A DNA stretch of 64,000 bases from assembly GCA_016710265.1 (NCBI GenBank), contig JADJJL010000001.1:434001-498000 (forward strand), in the 5' to 3' direction. Source of the stretch: Saprospiraceae bacterium. Lineage in GTDB: Bacteria; Bacteroidota; Bacteroidia; Chitinophagales; Saprospiraceae. Each line of letters starts with the position of its first letter. Position 1 is the first letter of the stretch. Shown piece after piece: positions 54,104-63,600 of the stretch. A program made the translations under genes and the position numbers. The notes under the pieces were generated by a model. That model made no database searches, had not been told where the DNA came from, and worked only from the letters and a program-made list of their open reading frames with translations.

Positions 54104-54188
54104 GCTGAAAGCGTACCGTCGCGGAGTTTATTACGCTAAAAGCGTACCTTCGCATTTCCACATTTTCAAATTTTCAAATTTTCAAATT
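54104..54188. repeat. Direct repeat pair and 8-bp tandem repeat at the hisS 3' end
   Basis: GCTGAAAGCGTACCGTCGC (54104-54122) and GCTAAAAGCGTACCTTCGC (54135-54153) are a two-copy direct repeat, 17 of 19 bases identical. Immediately after come 3.4 copies of the octamer ATTTTCAA (54162-54188), which run into the last codons of hisS (stop side 54166). The rest of 53767-54165 holds no gene. Confidence 0.65.
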
Positions 54189-55521
54189 GACTAATTATCC
54201 CCACCAATTCCTCCTCTCCAACTTTCCTCTGACTCCCGTCGATTTGATTTTTTAAATTATAGATTTTGGAAGTTCTTTCTTCTTCACCCACAATTAAAAC
54301 GTATGGAATTTTTAGATCCTCCGCATATTTAAATTGCTTTTTGATCTTTGTGGGTTCAGGATATAATTCAGTAGAAATATTTTTTTCACGAAGGCGGGAG
54401 GCTAATGTAAATCCATGTTTGTGGCTGACTTCATCCAGACAGATAATCAACAATTGAGTGGAAACCGAGAGGCCCTCCGGAAATAAATTTTGTTCTTCCA
54501 ACACATCGTAAATTCGATCCGCCCCAAATGATATTCCCACACCTGAAACTCCCGGTAAACCAAATACTCCAGTGAGATTGTCATAACGACCACCACCACC
54601 CAAACTACCCATTTTAATATTTTGAGGAACAACCTCCAGGATGCATCCTGTGTAATAACTTAATCCTCTTGCCAGTGATGGTCTAAACTCAAGAGGATTT
54701 GATAATTTGGTATCCTGAAAGTAGGATTGTATTTCTTTGATCGTCGCTACGCCTTTGGAAGAAATACTTCCCAAATCAAACCGATCCAGCAAATCATTAG
54801 ATTCCAAAAGCGCTAAAATCTCATTTGCTTTCTCCGCTTCAAATCCTGCTACTATTAATTCCTCACACACAGCATCCTTCCCGATCTTATCCAGTTTATC
54901 GAGGATCAGTGTCATTTGCATAAATAAGTCTGCTCTTCCAGCATATTCTGCAAGTCCTTCGAGAATTGCGCGGTGATTGATGATTATTTTTACAGGAATT
55001 CCCAGTTTTTTAAAGACCCGATCATAGATTAATATCAACTCTGATTCGTACATCAGACTATCGGAACCCACCACATCGGCATCGCATTGATAAAACTCCC
55101 TATACCTTCCCCTCTGTGGTCGATCCGCTCTCCAAACCGGTTGGATTTGATAGCGTTTAAAAGGAAAATTGATGAGGTGGCGGTTCATCGCAACGAATCT
55201 TGCAAATGGTACGGTCAAATCATAGCGGAGTCCTTTTTCAGAAATTTTGGATGTCACCGCTTTAATTCCTTGCTCGATTTTTTCAGGAGAAAGATCTTTG
55301 AGATAATCACCACTGTTGAGAATTCTAAACAATAATTTATCGCCTTCATCTCCATACTTTCCTTCGAGTGTCGTTAGGTTTTCCATCGCGGGTGTCTCGA
55401 GCGGTTGAAAACCATTCGTCTTAAACTCTGATTCTATAACTTGAAAAATATATTTTCGTTTGAGGGCTTGCTCAGGTAGAAAATCTCTGGTTCCCTTTGC
55501 AAGACTGGGTTTTTGGCTCAT
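54166..55521 (-). CDS. hisS: Histidine--tRNA ligase
   Basis: This 451-residue class II synthetase has motif 1 (FETPAMENL-like region, QPLETPAMENLTTLEGKYG), motif 2 (FKRYQIQPVWRADRPQRGRYREFYQCD), the histidine-binding RPSLARGLSYYTGCILEV segment, motif 3 (GVSGVGISFGADRIY) and a C-terminal anticodon domain. It charges tRNA-His. It overlaps pheS by 4 nt. Its terminal residues (QFENLKI) are encoded by the 8-bp tandem repeat, so the last part of the C-terminus is repeat-derived. Confidence 0.96.
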   Translation of the reverse strand: MSQKPSLAKGTRDFLPEQALKRKYIFQVIESEFKTNGFQPLETPAMENLTTLEGKYGDEGDKLLFRILNSGDYLKDLSPEKIEQGIKAVTSKISEKGLRYDLTVPFARFVAMNRHLINFPFKRYQIQPVWRADRPQRGRYREFYQCDADVVGSDSLMYESELILIYDRVFKKLGIPVKIIINHRAILEGLAEYAGRADLFMQMTLILDKLDKIGKDAVCEELIVAGFEAEKANEILALLESNDLLDRFDLGSISSKGVATIKEIQSYFQDTKLSNPLEFRPSLARGLSYYTGCILEVVPQNIKMGSLGGGGRYDNLTGVFGLPGVSGVGISFGADRIYDVLEEQNLFPEGLSVSTQLLIICLDEVSHKHGFTLASRLREKNISTELYPEPTKIKKQFKYAEDLKIPYVLIVGEEERTSKIYNLKNQIDGSQRKVGEEELVGIISQFENLKI

Positions 55522-56555
55522 GACATGATTGGTTTAAACTGTTTTAAAAACCGCAAATCATTTTCAAAATAATAACGGATGTCAGGAATTTTATAAAGCA
55601 GCATTGCCTGTCTTTCAATGCCCATGCCAAAAGCAAATCCAGAATATACCTTGGGATCGATACCACAATTTTCTAATACCGCAGGGTCTACCATGCCGCA
55701 TCCCAGAATTTCTAACCATCCGGTGCCTTTGGTAATCCTGTGGTCGGTTTCGTCTTTGAGTCCCCAGTAGATGTCCATTTCTGCTGAAGGTTCTGTAAAA
55801 GGAAAATAACTAGGTCTCAATCTTATTTTTACATCTTCTCCAAACATTTCCTTTGCAAAAAAAAGTAGCGTTTGTTTGAGATCCGCCATAGAAACTCCTT
55901 TGTCGACATACAATCCTTCCACCTGGTGAAACTGACAATGTGAACGGGCAGATACAGTCTCGTTGCGGTAAACTCTGCCCGGTGCAAGAATCCTGAAAGG
56001 AGGCTTGTTTTGGGTCATATATCTGGCTTGAACACTAGAAGTATGGGTACGCAGCAAATGTTGCGCAAAATCCTTGAGATAAAAAGTATCCTGCATGTCC
56101 CTGGCAGGATGATCGTCAGGAGTGTTAAGCGCAGTAAAATTATGCCAGTCGTCCTCGATCTCTCTTTCTTCGGCAACTTCAAATCCTATTTTCGAAAAAA
56201 TCTCTACTATTCGATCCATGACGATGGAGATCGGATGTCGACTTCCCTGGCCATTTTCCAATCCCGGTAAACTTAAATCCGCAACAGGTTCTGACTTTCT
56301 TTTACTTTCTTCAAATTGGTCTTTGGATTTTGTAAAAAGTTCGTTGGCGAGATCCTTCAAAGAATTAATGACTGCACCAAATTCTTTGCGTTCAGTCGCA
56401 GGAATCTGTACCATCAGGGCAAAATAATCCTTGAGCACATTTTTAGATCCGAGGTATTTGATTCTAAAGCGCTCTACATCTTCCAGTTTGCTCATTTCAA
56501 ATGATCCTATTTCCTGCTCCAGTAATTTTAGTTTTTCTCGCCAGTCCAAATCCAT
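55518..56555 (-). CDS. pheS: Phenylalanine--tRNA ligase subunit alpha
   Basis: From ATG 56555 (MDLDWREKLKLL) the protein has 345 residues. It has the N-terminal coiled-coil (~1-85), then the class II core with ALNTPDDHPARDMQDTFYL, LLRTHTSSVQARYM, the motif 2 segment PGRVYRNETVSARSHCQFHQVEG and motif 3 GFAFGMGIERQAML. With PheT, elsewhere in the genome, it charges tRNA-Phe. It overlaps hisS by 4 nt, an unusual pairing that makes one synthetase operon. Confidence 0.95.
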   Translation of the reverse strand: MDLDWREKLKLLEQEIGSFEMSKLEDVERFRIKYLGSKNVLKDYFALMVQIPATERKEFGAVINSLKDLANELFTKSKDQFEESKRKSEPVADLSLPGLENGQGSRHPISIVMDRIVEIFSKIGFEVAEEREIEDDWHNFTALNTPDDHPARDMQDTFYLKDFAQHLLRTHTSSVQARYMTQNKPPFRILAPGRVYRNETVSARSHCQFHQVEGLYVDKGVSMADLKQTLLFFAKEMFGEDVKIRLRPSYFPFTEPSAEMDIYWGLKDETDHRITKGTGWLEILGCGMVDPAVLENCGIDPKVYSGFAFGMGIERQAMLLYKIPDIRYYFENDLRFLKQFKPIMS

Positions 56556-56822
56556 TTTAAAAACTTCTTTAATTGAGCACAAAGAAAGTACAAAATACCC
56601 AAATTCTACATAGGATGGACTTTTGGAACATTCTTTTAATCTGGATTGCTGGAGTTCAGTTTTCTCAGAATTTATGTCTTACTTCGTCAAAAGCACAATA
56701 ACGGCTGAACATTAGAACTAAAACATTGCAAACAGAAATTTAAAAGTATTGGTATTTAGTTTTATATATATAATATATTTATCTTATATGTTAATTTTTT
56801 ATACGATCAATTGTTAAAAATT

Positions 56823-56830
56823 TATCTTTG
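56823..56830 (+). promoter_or_regulatory. -7 promoter box of the small glycine-rich protein gene
   Basis: TATCTTTG (TAnnTTTG) lies 40 nt before ATG 56871 in a strongly AT-rich divergent region. Confidence 0.5.
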
Positions 56831-56870
56831 AATCGAAAATCAACTTTATTAATCAACAAACAAACGAAAC

Positions 56871-57143
56871 ATGGAAACAATTCTACCTTATTTACTAAAC
56901 ACTTTACTTGGAGCCGGCGGAGGTTGGCTCGGCAACATGCTCAAGAAAAATGGTCTTGGCACAGTGGGCAACTTAATTGCTGGCGCTGTCGGAGGCAACG
57001 CCCTGCCACTTATCATCGGCATGCTTATGAATAAAGGCACCGAAGCAGCCGCAACAGGTGGATTCGACATCATGGGACTCATTACTGCTTTGGTAGGAGG
57101 AGGAGCAGGGTCTTTGATTGGAGGACTTTTTAAAAAGGCTTAA
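56871..57143 (+). CDS. Small glycine-rich membrane protein (hypothetical)
   Basis: This 90-residue protein has hydrophobic helices with glycine-zipper patterns: LLNTLLGAGGGWLGNMLKKN, NLIAGAVGGNALPLIIGMLM and LITALVGGGAGSLIGGLFKKA. It is probably a small inner-membrane or pore-like protein. A clear promoter box and a strong terminator flank it, so it is a well-defined monocistronic gene although no family was recognised. Glycine-zipper proteins can oligomerise. Confidence 0.8.
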   Translation: METILPYLLNTLLGAGGGWLGNMLKKNGLGTVGNLIAGAVGGNALPLIIGMLMNKGTEAAATGGFDIMGLITALVGGGAGSLIGGLFKKA

Positions 57144-57164
57144 ACGATCTAAAAAATTCATTTA

Positions 57165-57200
57165 AAAAGCCCATCCAAATTCCTTGGACGGGCTTTTTTA
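57165..57200 (+). terminator. Rho-independent terminator of the small glycine-rich gene
   Basis: AAAAAGCCCATCCAA pairs with TTGGACGGGCTTTTTT (mismatched A-C in the middle) around the loop ATTCC, and ends in T6 followed by ATTTT. It is symmetric enough also to serve htpG from the other side. Confidence 0.85.
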
Positions 57201-57207
57201 TTTTATA

Positions 57208-57233
57208 CCATTCGAAATTTGGATACTTCGATT
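57208..57233. repeat. Dispersed imperfect palindrome, copy 2
   Basis: CCATTCGAAATTTGGATACTTCGAT-like copy of the palindrome at 59342-59365, followed at 57258-57283 by two direct copies of TCGACTAATT. The gap 57201-57287 has no gene. Confidence 0.5.
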
Positions 57234-57287
57234 ATCTCTTTCTCACTATTCTTCAAATCGACTAATTCTCTAATCGACTAATTGAAA

Positions 57288-59141
57288 TTAAACTCTACTC
57301 AAACTCTTCTTAATAAAATCATGAAGGGCCGGACCTTTGAGCATTTGTTGCTCCAACAGAGCCAACTCTGTTAGAAATACAGCCATCTCAGATTGAGCGT
57401 TTTCATCGAGGGTAGAAAATTTGGTCGCAATTGAAGGATGATTTGAGTTGACGACGAGTTGATAACTGTCCATAAATAAATCATTCTCACCTTTCATCAC
57501 ATGCACCATGTGCTGCATTTCAGACATTCTTCTCATAAACTCAGGGCGTACTATTTGCACTGGAGGATCGTTGGGAGAAAGAGCCTTCATCTGCGTATCT
57601 TTTGAACTATTCAAGGAAATAGATTTAAACACAGAAAGAATTTTATCTTGGTCCTGTTGACTCAAAACTGATTCTGAAACTTCGTCTTTTTCAATGAGTT
57701 GATCCAGGGTATCTCCATCCACCCTTTTAAAGGTAATTTCTGCTTTGTATTCCAGATGTTGGATAAAATGATTGTCGATGACATGATCCATCAATAAGAC
57801 ATCATATCCGCGCTCTTTGCATTGACTCACCAAACTATAGTGGGCTTGTTTGTCGTGGGTGTACAAGCATATCAAGCGGCTGTTTTTATTGGTCTGTAGG
57901 TCCTTGATTTGTTCCTTGTATTCAGCCACGGTTTTATACACATCGTCCGTATTTTTAAGCAAAGTAAAATCCATGGCTTTCTCTGCAAATTTTTCATCAG
58001 AAATCAAACCATACTTAATAAATGTCCCAATATCATTCCATTTATTTTCAAAATCCTTGCGGTCCTTCTTAAAAATGTCGTTGAGTTTTTCAGCAACTTT
58101 TTTGGTGATGTAACCAGTGATTTTTCGCACATTGGAATCCGACTGAAGATAGGATCTGGAGACGTTCAATGGAATGTCCGGTGAATCAATGACTCCATGT
58201 AAGAGCATTAAATATTCCGGAACAATTTCTTTCACATCATCGGTGACAAATACCTGGTTGGAGTAAAGATGTATTTTATTTTTTTGAATTTCAAACTGGT
58301 TGGTGATTTTTGGAAAATAAAGCACACCTGTTAGATTGAAAGGATAATCAATGTTTAAATGAATCCAGAACAAAGGATCTGGACCAAATGGATAAAGCTC
58401 CTTATAAAAAGCGATGTATTCTTCATCGGTGATTTCAAGAGGCGCCTTTTTCCAAAGTGGATTTGTATTGTTGATGATATTGGGCACATCAATTTCCTGT
58501 TCGGTTTCGCCTTCTTTTACTTTTTCCTTTTTTGTTCCCAATTGAATAGGAACCGGTAAAAATTTACAGAATTTTTCAAGCAATGATTCCAGTTTATGCT
58601 CTTCCAGATAGTCCAGTGAATCATCATTTAAATGCAAAATGATGTCTGTACCCCTTTCTTCTTTTTCGATTTCTTCGATGGTGTAATCTGTGTCTCCGGT
58701 ACAAGTCCAGCGCACCGCTTTTGCCTCCGGTTTATAGGATTTGGTCAGTACATCAACTTTGTCAGACACCATAAACGCAGAATAAAATCCCAATCCAAAA
58801 TGTCCTATGATGTTGAGTTCATCTTTGTATTTGTCCAGATATTCCTGGGCTGAAGAAAATGCCACCTGGTTGAGATAACGATTGACCTCATCAGCATCCA
58901 TTCCGATTCCTCTGTCGCGAATGGTTAGGGTCTTATTTTCTTTATTAGGGATAACTTCTATGTTGATATTGCCTAATTCTCCTTTGGCGTCTCCTCGGTT
59001 GGCCAGGACCTTAATTTTAGAAGTGGCGTCAATCGCATTGGAAATCAGTTCTCTTAAAAAAATCTCCTGCTCTGAATACAGGAATTTCTTAATAATGGGA
59101 AATATGTTTTCAGTTTGTACAGATATTTTACCGGATTGCAT
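57288..59141 (-). CDS. htpG: Molecular chaperone HtpG (Hsp90)
   Basis: This 617-residue protein starts MQSGKISVQTENIFP and has the GHKL ATPase domain (LRELISNAIDATSKI; IRDRGIGMDADEVNRYL; IGHFGLGFYSAF), then the middle domain with PLNVSRSYLQSD and a C-terminal dimerisation domain ending LKGPALHDFIKKSL. It refolds client proteins using ATP. It has a heat-shock-type promoter (59167-59209) similar to that of grpE-dnaJ. It is convergent with the small glycine-rich gene. Confidence 0.97.
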   Translation of the reverse strand: MQSGKISVQTENIFPIIKKFLYSEQEIFLRELISNAIDATSKIKVLANRGDAKGELGNINIEVIPNKENKTLTIRDRGIGMDADEVNRYLNQVAFSSAQEYLDKYKDELNIIGHFGLGFYSAFMVSDKVDVLTKSYKPEAKAVRWTCTGDTDYTIEEIEKEERGTDIILHLNDDSLDYLEEHKLESLLEKFCKFLPVPIQLGTKKEKVKEGETEQEIDVPNIINNTNPLWKKAPLEITDEEYIAFYKELYPFGPDPLFWIHLNIDYPFNLTGVLYFPKITNQFEIQKNKIHLYSNQVFVTDDVKEIVPEYLMLLHGVIDSPDIPLNVSRSYLQSDSNVRKITGYITKKVAEKLNDIFKKDRKDFENKWNDIGTFIKYGLISDEKFAEKAMDFTLLKNTDDVYKTVAEYKEQIKDLQTNKNSRLICLYTHDKQAHYSLVSQCKERGYDVLLMDHVIDNHFIQHLEYKAEITFKRVDGDTLDQLIEKDEVSESVLSQQDQDKILSVFKSISLNSSKDTQMKALSPNDPPVQIVRPEFMRRMSEMQHMVHVMKGENDLFMDSYQLVVNSNHPSIATKFSTLDENAQSEMAVFLTELALLEQQMLKGPALHDFIKKSLSRV

Positions 59142-59166
59142 ATGAGTTTGTTTATTAAGGATTGCT

Positions 59167-59209
59167 TGTCAAAGCCCATGCCAAGGAATTAAAAACTGAC
59201 AAAATGACA
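59167..59209 (-). promoter_or_regulatory. Sigma-54-like promoter plus upstream motif for htpG
   Basis: The minus strand reads TTGGCATGGGCTTTGACA (59167-59184), that is TGGCAT-GGGCT-TTGAC. The spacing is that of a -24/-12 promoter, but with A instead of C in the last position. Twelve nt upstream is TGTCATTTTGTCAG (59196-59209), the htpG counterpart of the grpE motif at 8769-8782. It lies 26 nt before the ATG. Confidence 0.5.
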
Positions 59210-59339
59210 AAATAACGGGGGGTTTTGGCGAGAAAACAGCAATTAAAGGGCATGGATTGCATCAAGTTAAAACTATTTTATATTTTACTTAAACGAGCTG
59301 CAATTAAATTAAGTAAATAAAAAATGATATAAATATTCT

Positions 59340-59365
59340 CCATTCGAAGTTTGGAAACTTCGAAT
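59340..59365. repeat. Dispersed palindrome, copy 3 (perfect)
   Basis: ATTCGAAGTTT (59342-59352) and its exact complement AAACTTCGAAT (59355-59365) flank a central GG. Further on, CCCAATTAACTAATCAACTAATG and GGCGC-AGA-GCGCC (59484-59496) precede CTAATTGACTAATT before the next gene. Non-coding gap 59210-59535 holds only these repeats. Confidence 0.75.
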
Positions 59366-59535
59366 ATAAATGTGTCGGAGAAGGTTTAATAAAAATTATG
59401 AATAAATGGAGATTAAGAGCCTAAAACGTTATAAGATCTACTTATTACACCCCTTCAATTTCCCAATTAACTAATCAACTAATGGCGCAGAGCGCCACCT
59501 ACGCTTCGCTACGGTTCTCTAATTGACTAATTCGT

Positions 59536-60522
59536 TTAGTCTTTCACCCAACGCTTGGTCAGCTTTTGGCCTGCTGATTGAATTCTGATCAGGTAAATTC
59601 CTTTTTTGTAATCAGAAACATCGATATCCAGTGTCTGAGTAAAAGGATTGACAAAACCTCTGTCTACCATTTGACCCATGATATTCATCACGGCATAGTC
59701 TCCTGATATTCCTTTTTCCATCTGCACGATCAGATTATTTTTAACCGGGTTGGTCATGACTTTGAAGTCAACCGCCTTAGTGTTTGAAACTCCACTGGTA
59801 GATTCATCAAACTTGGTACCTGAATTCAAAACTTCTTTGGTTGTGGTCTCTTGTACCCAAACTAGAAGATACATTTCGCTTTCTTTCCAGGTTGATTCAA
59901 CGTTGTATGAAAAATTAAGGTTTAAACTGTTTCCTGATTCAGGAAGTTGCACCACATCTCCATCAAAAGCGCTGATGAATTTTCTAAAAACATTGTGGTG
60001 GACTTTTTCTCCATTCGGAGCATTAAAATTAAGGACACGCTCAGCTGCTGCTGCAAATACCCTATAATTTCCGGCAGGTTTGTTTCCGACCATTTTAATT
60101 TCAACCTGTACATTTCTGCTGCTTCCGCTGTTTTCCTTCACCTCGATCGAAATCGCTGACTGTTTTGACAACTCACCATCCAATAAAGTAGCGTTGAGAT
60201 TGCTAGCTGCCATTTTTTTGGTGCCATTCATCACAATCGTAGGGGTACTGGTCACCGCATAATAGCTTGCTCTAGCCGTGTTTTCAGTAGTATTTGCCTG
60301 ATAAAGGGTACATTGTTGGTATGGGAATCTTGGGTGGACGGTCATATGGTGGTAGTTGCCCTCATATTTTTTAATCAAATTATAAAAATTGGGATTGACC
60401 GAACCGCAAATTCCGCAATAAGTGTTGGTAAAGTGCTCTAAAAAAATATATTTCTTAGCTTGAGCGTTAAGGCTCAAACTTCCTATGAAAAGCACAAAAA
60501 ACAATAGTATATTTTTTTTCAT
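59536..60522 (-). CDS. Omp28-like secreted protein with T9SS sorting domain
   Basis: This 328-residue protein has a signal peptide (1-20, cleaved at LNAQ). A thioredoxin-like start follows, with EHFTNTYCGICGSVNPNFYN (active-site-like CGIC at ~36-39), the Omp28 form. Then come beta strands and a T9SS C-terminal domain (~245-328; VMTNPVKNNLIVQ to YLIRIQSAGQK). It is predicted to be exported and surface-associated. A TATCTTTG promoter box lies 20 nt before the start. No partner is visible. Confidence 0.85.
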   Translation of the reverse strand: MKKNILLFFVLFIGSLSLNAQAKKYIFLEHFTNTYCGICGSVNPNFYNLIKKYEGNYHHMTVHPRFPYQQCTLYQANTTENTARASYYAVTSTPTIVMNGTKKMAASNLNATLLDGELSKQSAISIEVKENSGSSRNVQVEIKMVGNKPAGNYRVFAAAAERVLNFNAPNGEKVHHNVFRKFISAFDGDVVQLPESGNSLNLNFSYNVESTWKESEMYLLVWVQETTTKEVLNSGTKFDESTSGVSNTKAVDFKVMTNPVKNNLIVQMEKGISGDYAVMNIMGQMVDRGFVNPFTQTLDIDVSDYKKGIYLIRIQSAGQKLTKRWVKD

Positions 60523-60541
60523 AATGAAACCAATTAAAAAG

Positions 60542-60549
60542 CAAAGATA
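60542..60549 (-). promoter_or_regulatory. -7 promoter box of the Omp28-like gene
   Basis: The minus strand reads TATCTTTG (TAnnTTTG), 20 nt before the start codon at 60522. Confidence 0.5.
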
Positions 60550-60592
60550 ATCAATTGTAAAATTGTATTTACCCTTTTAATAATATATTATT

Positions 60593-60600
60593 TATTTTTG
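60593..60600 (+). promoter_or_regulatory. -7 promoter box of the giant outer-membrane protein
   Basis: TATTTTTG (TAnnTTTG) lies 14 nt before TTG 60614 and 35 nt before TTG 60635, divergent from the Omp28-like promoter. Confidence 0.4.
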
Positions 60601-60634
60601 TAATACATTTTCATTGAATCTGTTCCATAAAAAA

Positions 60635-63600
60635 TTGTACAAGCTTGATATAAAGTGTTTTAGACCCCTTCTTATGGGAATGTTAATATTTCTGATAGTA
60701 CTCCCAAAGCTCCATTCTCAAAACATTTATACCCAAAAACTCCTGTCCGGTGAAAAACTCAATTTACCGGATAGCCTTTGGATGGACAGCAGCAGTATTC
60801 AGCTATTTTTGCCCAGTGAAAATAGGTATCTTAAGCCAACGGAATACCAAATCACTGATGGCAAGTTGACATTTTCTCAATTGTCAAAGTCCGACACGGT
60901 CCTACTAAGTGTCAGGTACCTACCTATCATCGTCAACAGGCCTATATTTATTCACGACTCAGCAAAGCATCAATATGGAGCCATCCCTGACTATGTTCTG
61001 GAAGACTTGTTTCCAACGCCTAAGGAAGATTGGTGGGACCAAAAAGGAATATCTTACACTGGAAATTATTTGCGGGGAATTAGCGTTGGATCAAGTCAAT
61101 CCCTGATTGTAAATTCTGCTCTTAACCTACAACTGAACGGCGAACTTGGAGATGGAATCAATATCGTGGGTGCCATTTCCGATAACCAGATTCCCATCCA
61201 ACCTGAAGGAAACACACGCCAGATCCAGGAATTTGACAAACTATATCTCAGGTTGTCGAAAAACAAAACGGCTTTGACTGCAGGTGATTTTGAAATTGGC
61301 AAGCCAACAGGATATTTTTCAAACTACTATAAAAAATCACAAGGAGGAATGATTGATCATCTCCATTCATTTAAAAAATGGGGCATTTCGCACAAAGGAA
61401 GTTTTGCCATCTCAAGGGGAAAGTTTCAAAGAATGAACATTGACATTGTAAATGGAAATCAAGGTCCCTATCGATTGCGAGGTCGGGATGGAGAAGGATT
61501 TATAATTTTATTGGCGGGTACAGAAAAAGTATTTTTGGATGGTATCCAATTAGTCCGGGGCGATGATGCAGATTATGTCATGGATTATAATTTGGGTGAA
61601 ATTAGATTTACGCCTAGACGTTTGGTGACCGATCAAATGCGAATCATCATCGAGTTTGAATATTCTGATCAAAATTATTTGCGATCTCTCAGCACTTATA
61701 ATTTTACAGCTGTCAACGGTCCCTGGACCACTTGGATGAACATCTATCGGGAAAGCGATAGCAAAAGGCCCGCACTTGCTTCAGATCAGGATTCCCTTGA
61801 CCGAAGAATCCTCTCTGCCAGTGGGGACAATCAGGCTCTTGCGGTCAGGTCTTCCATTGCACGAAGTGGAAGCAATTTTAACGAAAATAGAATTTACTAT
61901 TTGTTAAAAGATACGCTTATCTCGATAAAAGGAGTTGTTCAAAGATTTGAAATTTTGGTCTTCAACCCAATGCCAGATAGCAATTCATTGCAAGCTTCTT
62001 TTTCAGATGTGGGAATAAAAAATGGAACTTACCAACTTTCACTTTCCAATGCCAATGGCCGAATTTATATTTGGGTGGGCTACGATCAAATCACCGGAGA
62101 ACCCTTGGGAAATTATGAACCCAATAGTAAAATTATTGCCCCCAGGAGTCAATTCCTCAATACAGTAGGACTTCGATTTCAATCCACGAATATTGAAAAG
62201 GCCGGCTTTGTCACTGAAATTGCACAATCTAGTTTAGATTTAAATCGGCTTTCAAACATCGATGACCAAAATAACTTGGGCTTTAGTACAAGATCTGAAA
62301 TTTGGTCACCATTGTTAAAATACAAATCAAATCATTTGCGGGTCAGCGGATTTCACGAATTCAAAGATCAGGCCTTCGTTGCATTAAACGCATACAGAAA
62401 TCAAGAATTTAACAGAGATTGGAATATTGAAAATCAATTTGGACAAACCGAACAATACTATGGTTCCAAAATCCAAATGTCGATGCTCAAAAGAATAAAC
62501 CTTGCATACCAATTTACAGGATACAAAAGAAGTCCGGATTTTAATGGATTTAAAAATGAAGTGCTGCTGGGCTATCAAGACAGTCTCAATGATCTGACAG
62601 TGCAATACAATATTTTACAAACGGATCATATATTTCAAAAAACCAACTTTCTAAGACCCAATTTTCGGTATCAAAGAAAATGGTCCACTAAACTCATTTC
62701 GCACATCTACGCAAGTCGAGAAAAGAATGAGAGAAGATCCAGCTCCAGTGATAGTCTTCTTAGTTCCAGTTTTCATTTTGATGTATTTGGAACAGGTATT
62801 CAGTATCAACTTCCTTCCGGAAAATTTGTCCGAATGGAAATCAAAAGGAGGAATGATTATTTTAATCAAAACAATGCGTTTAGTTTATTTAGCATTTCCG
62901 ATGATTTAACCTTCTTATCTCAATGGTCTCATACCAAATGGGGAGCATTCGATCTCAGTATGACAGGCAGAAAGATTCAATATTCGGATGAAAAAATTCA
63001 AGATTCTATCGGACAATACAATTTATTGGGACAGATAGACCACTTTTTAAGTATCCAAAAAAATGCCATTCGCATTAAAAATATTTATTCCATCCAATCA
63101 GGTGCTGAACCCAGATTGGAATTTATTTATGAAGAAAGACGTCCGGGAGATGGAGATTATATTTACCAGGATTTTAACGCTGATGGAATTCGACAAATCC
63201 AGGAATACATTTACGCTCCGGATGTAGATACTGCAAGGTATATCAGACTTCAGGTATTTAATTCGGAATACATTCAATCTTTTCAATCCAATTTAAACCA
63301 AGCTGTAAGTGTAGACTTTAATAAACTTTTGGCTTTCACAAAAGAGAAAAATTTTCTAAGAAAATTAAGTTTTGAATCTGTATTGAGATTTCAATCCAAA
63401 TTAAATCCCACCACAGAGTGGTACGAACAAATTAATCCATTTTACAACAAAACTGAAGGAAACGGATTGCTCGCATTCCAAAGATACAGCCAGCAACAGT
63501 TGTTTATCAATCGGGCAAATTCGATTTATGAAATACAAAATACATACAGCTACCTCGCCAATCGACAATTGCTCACCTTTGGCACAGATGAAAAAAACCA

